From contig CP099844.1 in NCBI GenBank assembly GCA_030062745.1, positions 7,022,551-7,086,550 on the forward strand: DNA of 64,000 nt. Direction: 5' to 3'. Below are positions 61,801-64,000 of this stretch, one piece after another. Source of the stretch: Capitulum mitella. Lineage: Eukaryota > Arthropoda > Thecostraca > Pollicipedomorpha > Pollicipedidae. Position numbers and translations under genes: made by a program. How positions within the stretch are numbered: the stretch's first letter is position 1; each line of letters starts with the position of its first letter. The notes under the pieces were generated by a model. That model ran no database searches and was not told the origin of the DNA. It worked only from the letters and a program-made list of their open reading frames with translations.

Positions 61801-63159
61801 AATTCGCCGAAGCTTTCCACGCCAGACGGGGTCGGAGTGGCGAGCTATTTCTGGACGTCGGCCGGCTATGATCGGCTTGCGTTCCGAGAAGGCCGCGCTG
61901 GACACGGAATACCCATTGCCGGCGACGGGGGAGCACGCGCTGGGCTGCGGGGCCTGGCCGACGGCGCAGCGGCGGCGGCCGAGGGGCGCGCGGGACGTCG
62001 CTCGCCGCTGACCTGGATTCGGCCGGCCGCCGCCGCAGTTTGCCGCCGGAAGCGGCCGGTCAAATCCGCCCGCGCAAATCCGCCGGACATTGGCCCACTT
62101 CGCCGGATGGATGGCCGGCTATTGCCCCAGTTGGCCAGCCAAATTCGCCGGCTTTTGTCCGGCTGCCGGCGGCAGCCGCCCGTCGCCCGCTGGTCGCTCG
62201 CGAGATGGACGTCCCCTCGCACACCCGGGAGCCGTCCGCCAGACCGGCGAGCGCCCGTCTCCCGCGGCGCCGCCGCACGTGCCGCCGTGCCTGCGCGCTG
62301 TTTTGCTCCGTCGGCCGTCGGCGGAGCATCGCCGCCGGAAGAGCCGTCTTCCGGCGGCGTTTGTCGCCTCTTAGCCGACCGGCCTGAGACGAGCGGCACG
62401 GGCCGTTCGTCGATCGATGCAGCCCCGCCGGCCCCGTCGGGTCCCCGCAATCGCCGCCGGCCGCCGGTGATAAGGCGAACGGCCGCGAGCGGGCCTGCCG
62501 GCGGCCGCTGACGACGCCCCAGAGAGAACGCGTCTGGCCGCTGCGGTCGTCCGTGGCCTGCGGCCCGGCCCGGCCCGGCCCGGCGCCGATCGTTAGCAAC
62601 AGGCGCCAGCGGCCGGCGTCAGCACTGGCCGGCTGATGACGGCCAGCCACCGCCGGCCGCAGCGGGATGACGGGCGGCGGCTGCTGTCGTCGGACCAGCA
62701 CGGGGTCCTGCAGGCAGCCGGCCGCGCGGCCTCCGCGGACCGGGCGAGACGCGACTGATGCTGACTGATGCTGACCTGATGCTGACCGACACCCCGCTCT
62801 CGGGTCAGCGGCCCGAGAGACGCCTCCGACGGGTCGGCGGCACTCTGCACCGGCAGCGGGAGGCCGTCGCTCAGGGAACGGCGCGGCCGCTCGCCGCCCT
62901 GTCCGGGGACGTTGCCGTGTAGCGTTCCGTCCGATCCTCGTCCCAATGCGTCGCCGCGTGGCCATTGCTCCGCTGACCCGTCCGCGGTGCGCCGTGTCGG
63001 CCGGTGACGGTGCTGGCCGGCGCTGCAGGCTGCAGGACTGGCGCTGTCTCTGGTGTAAAGGCACCGTCCACACCGCCTGCCGACACCTGGTGCCAGCCCA
63101 CTGCCCGCTCGGCGTCTGCAAGGTCTCCGTGGTGCCGCCGACCGCCCTGCACAGTATAG
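37631..63159 (+). CDS. Diacylglycerol kinase eta/delta-like (type II), 5' part; eight exons, continues past the window
   Basis: The enzyme phosphorylates diacylglycerol to phosphatidic acid at membranes, ending DAG signalling. The eight exons add up to 946 coding bases (about 315 residues) with every junction in phase. Residues 1-57 are an acidic/Ser tail with [20 protein letters not shown], like the start of vertebrate DGK eta and delta. A PH domain follows at about 58-160 ([50 protein letters not shown]). A first C1 finger follows ([30 protein letters not shown]), then a short acidic link (SIIEEEDG). A second C1 finger comes last ([37 protein letters not shown]). This PH-C1-C1 order is specific to type II DGKs. 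The kinase domain, accessory domain and any SAM domain must lie beyond 64000. Eta and delta cannot be told apart here; many invertebrates have one such gene. Exons are GC-rich and introns are repeat-rich, up to 9.3 kb. Confidence 0.95.
38600..38805 (+). repeat. Intronic dispersed repeat, copy A
   Basis: Aligns in the same orientation with 52465-52672: (C/A)TTATAA, AAATGACCC/AACGACCC + GGTCTCCAT, AAGAAGC, ATGAT, and a CTCCA-AAAA/ACCA run at the end. Both copies lie in introns of the same gene. Confidence 0.6.
38807..39175. repeat. Pentanucleotide array in homogeneous variant blocks
   Basis: About 73 five-base units occur in runs of one variant each, in order: CGGTC (about 5), ATGTC (7), CAGTC (6), CAGTT (about 10), CCAGT (9), CTGTC (about 8), TTGTC (about 12, one CTCTTC break), CTGTC (about 7), then mixed CGGT units. 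Frames across it in both directions are artefacts. Confidence 0.97.
41527..41637 (+). CDS. DGK exon 2: PH domain, first strands
   Basis: Acceptor TTTGTTTCAG before 41527 and donor GTAAGG at 41638. The 37 codons, phase 0 at both ends, include [20 protein letters not shown] and LYYAKDTK. The basic KRRYFKLKG segment is the typical PH-domain phosphoinositide-side strand. Confidence 0.97.
41638..42690 (+). other. DGK intron 2 (1.05 kb)
   Basis: Unremarkable non-coding DNA between PH exons; no repeat or gene recognised. Confidence 0.85.
42691..42774 (+). CDS. DGK exon 3: PH domain, middle
   Basis: Acceptor GTCCTCCAG and donor GTGGGT. The 28 codons in phase 0 contain [18 protein letters not shown], the PH middle strands of type II DGKs. 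Confidence 0.95.
45486..45800 (+). mobile_element. tRNA-derived SINE-like element
   Basis: A tRNA-like head (45486-45563) has an A-box-like TGGCTCTGTGGG and a near-perfect B box GGTTCGAAACT (45542-45552). It closes with CACAGGGAGCC, which can partly pair with the 5' GTGGCTCTGTG. An unrelated body follows (GTAAAAGACCCCTCAACATT and onward). The spacing fits a pol III internal promoter. The 3' end near 45800 (AT-rich, ATAAAATTCATAAAAAAAT) is approximate. It is not a functional tRNA, since no clean anticodon arm is evident. Confidence 0.6.
47302..47336. repeat. Perfect 11-bp inverted repeat
   Basis: Arms CCAGACCACCC (47302-47312) and GGGTGGTCTGG (47326-47336). The loop contains ATGGTCTGACCA, itself nearly palindromic, so a compound stem is possible. 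Confidence 0.9.
50206..51016. repeat. 87-bp inverted repeat pair around a 637-bp spacer
   Basis: Arm 1 (50206-50292) and arm 2 (50930-51016) are reverse complements with about two mismatches; the outer ends read AGTGGTACCTTGCAAACC. The ends could be terminal inverted repeats of a short non-autonomous transposon, but no transposase or clear target duplication is present. The spacer has no recognised gene. Confidence 0.9.
50893..51040. repeat. Second inverted pair overlapping arm 2
   Basis: ATGGCTGGTTGTGGATG (50893-50909) is the exact reverse complement of 51024-51040. It brackets arm 2 of the 87-bp repeat, giving nested foldback potential. Confidence 0.9.
51187..51293 (+). repeat. Dispersed repeat, copy 2
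   Basis: Matches the reverse complement of 20575-20670; here the spacer is a long C run (about 51251-51268). Confidence 0.75.
52085..52189 (+). CDS. DGK exon 4: PH domain C-terminal helix
   Basis: Acceptor ...GCCGGCAG, poor in a pyrimidine tract, and donor GTGAGC. The 35 codons in phase 0 contain [20 protein letters not shown]; the Trp is the near-invariant PH helix residue. Confidence 0.95.
52336..52384. repeat. Tandem duplication of a ~25-bp unit
   Basis: TGACCAAGGCTGGAAAAGG followed by TGGTGT occurs twice in direct succession with no change. Confidence 0.9.
52465..52672 (+). repeat. Intronic dispersed repeat, copy B
   Basis: Related to 38600-38805; see that entry for the shared blocks. 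More diverged at the 3' end. Confidence 0.6.
53105..53198. repeat. GCTCT pentanucleotide array, degenerate
   Basis: Imperfect GCTCT/GCTGT units; cleanest at about 53158-53183 where CTCTG repeats several times. Confidence 0.85.
53339..53441 (+). CDS. DGK exon 5: first C1 finger, N-terminal half
   Basis: Acceptor TGTTGACAG, donor GTCAGG (a less common GTC start). The 103 bases leave phase 1. Contains [20 protein letters not shown] with the C1 His and the first Cys pair. Confidence 0.95.
53565..53985. repeat. 183-bp direct tandem repeat, just over two copies
   Basis: Copy 1 begins near TTGATACATTTTTGCC (53592) and copy 2 near TTGAAACATTTTTGCA (53775); a third start, CCGAAACATC, lies at 53956. 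Each copy contains GTGTGCGGGGAC, GTGGGAAAG/GCGGGAAAG and TTATCAGCGGTACTT. Confidence 0.85.
55278..55690. repeat. G-run minisatellite, seven copies of 56-64 bp
   Basis: Copies start with GGACGGT at 55278, 55339, 55396, 55460, 55516, 55572 and 55631. Each runs GGACGGTCTGGGCCTC, a G run of variable length, then AGCAGTTCCACCGTCGGGCT and GTCCTCTGCCGC. Spacings of 61, 57, 64, 56, 56 and 59 differ mainly by the G-run length. The last copy has diverged and lost its long G run. Frames across it on both strands are artefacts. Confidence 0.95.
59374..59522 (+). CDS. DGK exon 6: first C1 finger, C-terminal half, and acidic link
   Basis: Acceptor CGGTTTCAG, donor GTGAGT. It completes the split Gly codon, then reads [32 protein letters not shown] and SIIEEEDG, returning to phase 0. 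All remaining zinc ligands of the first C1 domain are present. Confidence 0.97.
59523..61349 (+). other. DGK intron 6 (1.8 kb)
   Basis: Starts with a degenerate tandem region (59545-59780); the rest is non-coding. A short inverted match CGTCCCAGCTACGAC / GTCGTAGCTGGGACG lies at about 60640-60683. Confidence 0.85.
59545..59780. repeat. Degenerate CAGAGTCCGGACCACTG-type tandem region
   Basis: At least eight copies of (TC)AGAGTC followed by variants of CGGACCACTGAAC occur at irregular spacing of about 30-60 bases, directly after the exon 6 donor. Confidence 0.8.
61350..61441 (+). CDS. DGK exon 7: second C1 finger, N-terminal half
   Basis: Acceptor TCCGTCTCCGCAG, donor GTGGGT. The 92 bases end in phase 2 and contain [20 protein letters not shown] and TCGSVL. 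Confidence 0.97.
61442..63028 (+). other. DGK intron 7 (1.6 kb), very GC-rich
   Basis: GC content is high from about 61900 to 63000, so long frames open on both strands (224 codons plus at 61837-62511, 353 codons minus at 62060-63121); they show no domain. Short CCCGG and TGATGCTGAC direct repeats are present near 62565-62585 and 62755-62785. Confidence 0.8.
63029..63159 (+). CDS. DGK exon 8: second C1 finger, C-terminal half
   Basis: Acceptor CGCTGCAG, donor GTGAGC. It completes the Arg codon and reads [27 protein letters not shown] and [12 protein letters not shown], ending in phase 1. The next exon, which should open the catalytic domain, is not found before 64000. Confidence 0.96.
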
Positions 63160-64000
63160 GTGAGCGCTGCGGCGCCGGCTCGCTGCTGACCGTGGCTGGA
63201 GTATCCGGATGCGGCTGGTGGGATGGGGAGGACCATGTGTCGGGGATGGGACGGTGCGGGTCTCACGTTCGGGGTACAGAAATGGACCCGGTATTGGAGA
63301 CGGGACGCTGTGACGAGCTGCATGCGATCTTTTGGGAGAGTTTCGGGAACACATTTGAAAATGATGTACTTCGAGCAGACCGTTTCCCCTGTCATGTGAC
63401 CTGGTGATGGAAACCTGTATGTTCACTTGATTGGATACGGTTTGCTTGAAGTTATGCCTTGCTAATTGCCGGATATGTAGTGAACCATCAGTGTATCGTA
63501 TGCGGCACTGAAACGGGGTACAAATGTTAGCGTACGGCAGTGCATGTGTCTACATCAGAAATCTGGAAAGAAATCAAAGTCTAAATACTTAGGCAAATTG
63601 TCCCTTCTATTCCGCAGTTGACTTCGACATGTGATAAATCGCATGCTTCTCTTTTCGCATACATCGTTAAGTGTTTATGGGCGCTATGTGACTTGCCTTC
63701 CACGCACATTCAAACCCAAATAACCACGGTTGTACATTGGCAGCATCATGTGGTGGTTAATATTTCAGAAGGGTCGCTGGAGCAAAAACGCAGTTCCGGT
63801 ATTTGATTTCGAATGTGATTGGCCCTTGCAGCCAACAGCATGGACTACATCGTTTGCGATGTGATTTATGGACGGTGACCTCTTGACGCAGTAATCAAAC
63901 GCAATCGCCCTGGAGGGACATCGTGACGGGCAGTTGGTCAGCCGCTGATTGGAACACTGAACGCCCGGAGGTGGTAGGGAGGACCGGCCAGTGCTGTTCG
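63160..64000 (+). other. DGK intron 8, 5' part
   Basis: Follows the exon 8 donor and runs off the window. No exon with DGK catalytic-domain sequence is visible. Confidence 0.75.

Noticed and set aside
62060-63121. 353-codon minus-strand frame (also 62593-63426 minus and 61837-62511 plus)
   Set aside because: Open because of very high GC; overlaps the antisense of DGK exon 8 and shows Arg/Pro-rich low complexity without a domain.
1-64000. CRISPR arrays, rRNA genes, bacterial operons, intact tRNA genes
   Set aside because: None seen: repeats are contiguous microsatellites or minisatellites without unique spacers, and the only tRNA-like sequence is the SINE head at 45486-45563.

Overview
The window is eukaryotic genomic DNA, not bacterial. 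Long repeat-rich stretches separate GC-rich exons flanked by consensus GT/AG splice sites, and there is no operon-like packing. It carries part of a metazoan type II diacylglycerol kinase gene and a DEG/ENaC channel reading frame. Transposon debris (hAT, pogo-like, a non-coding TIR element, a tRNA-like SINE) and many short tandem arrays fill the rest. GC-rich exons against AT-richer, repeat-laden intergenic DNA would fit an invertebrate, perhaps a crustacean such as a barnacle. That assignment is tentative because no lineage marker is present.

Layout. 1-1266: multiply frameshifted copy of an uncharacterised repeated protein. 1971-2473: dispersed repeat (second copy 23960-24403). 3645-5400, minus: decayed hAT (ZMYM1-like) transposase. 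6285-7470: ~1.2 kb non-coding element with terminal inverted repeats (inverted copy 16390-17425, fragment 24415-24782). 12130-12535: 8-bp tandem array just upstream of the DEG/ENaC frame (12632-14272). 15997-18640: pogo-like element carrying the inverted non-coding copy. 21768-23880: a second hAT element. 27982-30431, minus: a third hAT relic. 35276-37090: a nearly CpG-free block ending exactly at a pair of hairpins.

37631 to the right edge: the diacylglycerol kinase eta/delta gene on the plus strand. Eight coding exons (37631-37801, 41527-41637, 42691-42774, 52085-52189, 53339-53441, 59374-59522, 61350-61441, 63029-63159) join in consistent phase. They encode an acidic/Ser N-terminus, a PH domain and two C1 zinc fingers. 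The catalytic, accessory and any SAM domain exons lie beyond base 64000. Its introns hold a pentanucleotide array, a SINE, an 87-bp inverted repeat, a G-run minisatellite and a 183-bp tandem repeat.

The two intact genes act in membrane signalling: a lipid kinase that removes diacylglycerol and a cation channel of the amiloride-sensitive superfamily. Nothing in the sequence links them functionally. The most unusual signal is the CpG-depleted block at 35276-37090. Beside a CpG-rich probable promoter region, it looks like a heavily methylated or foreign insertion.
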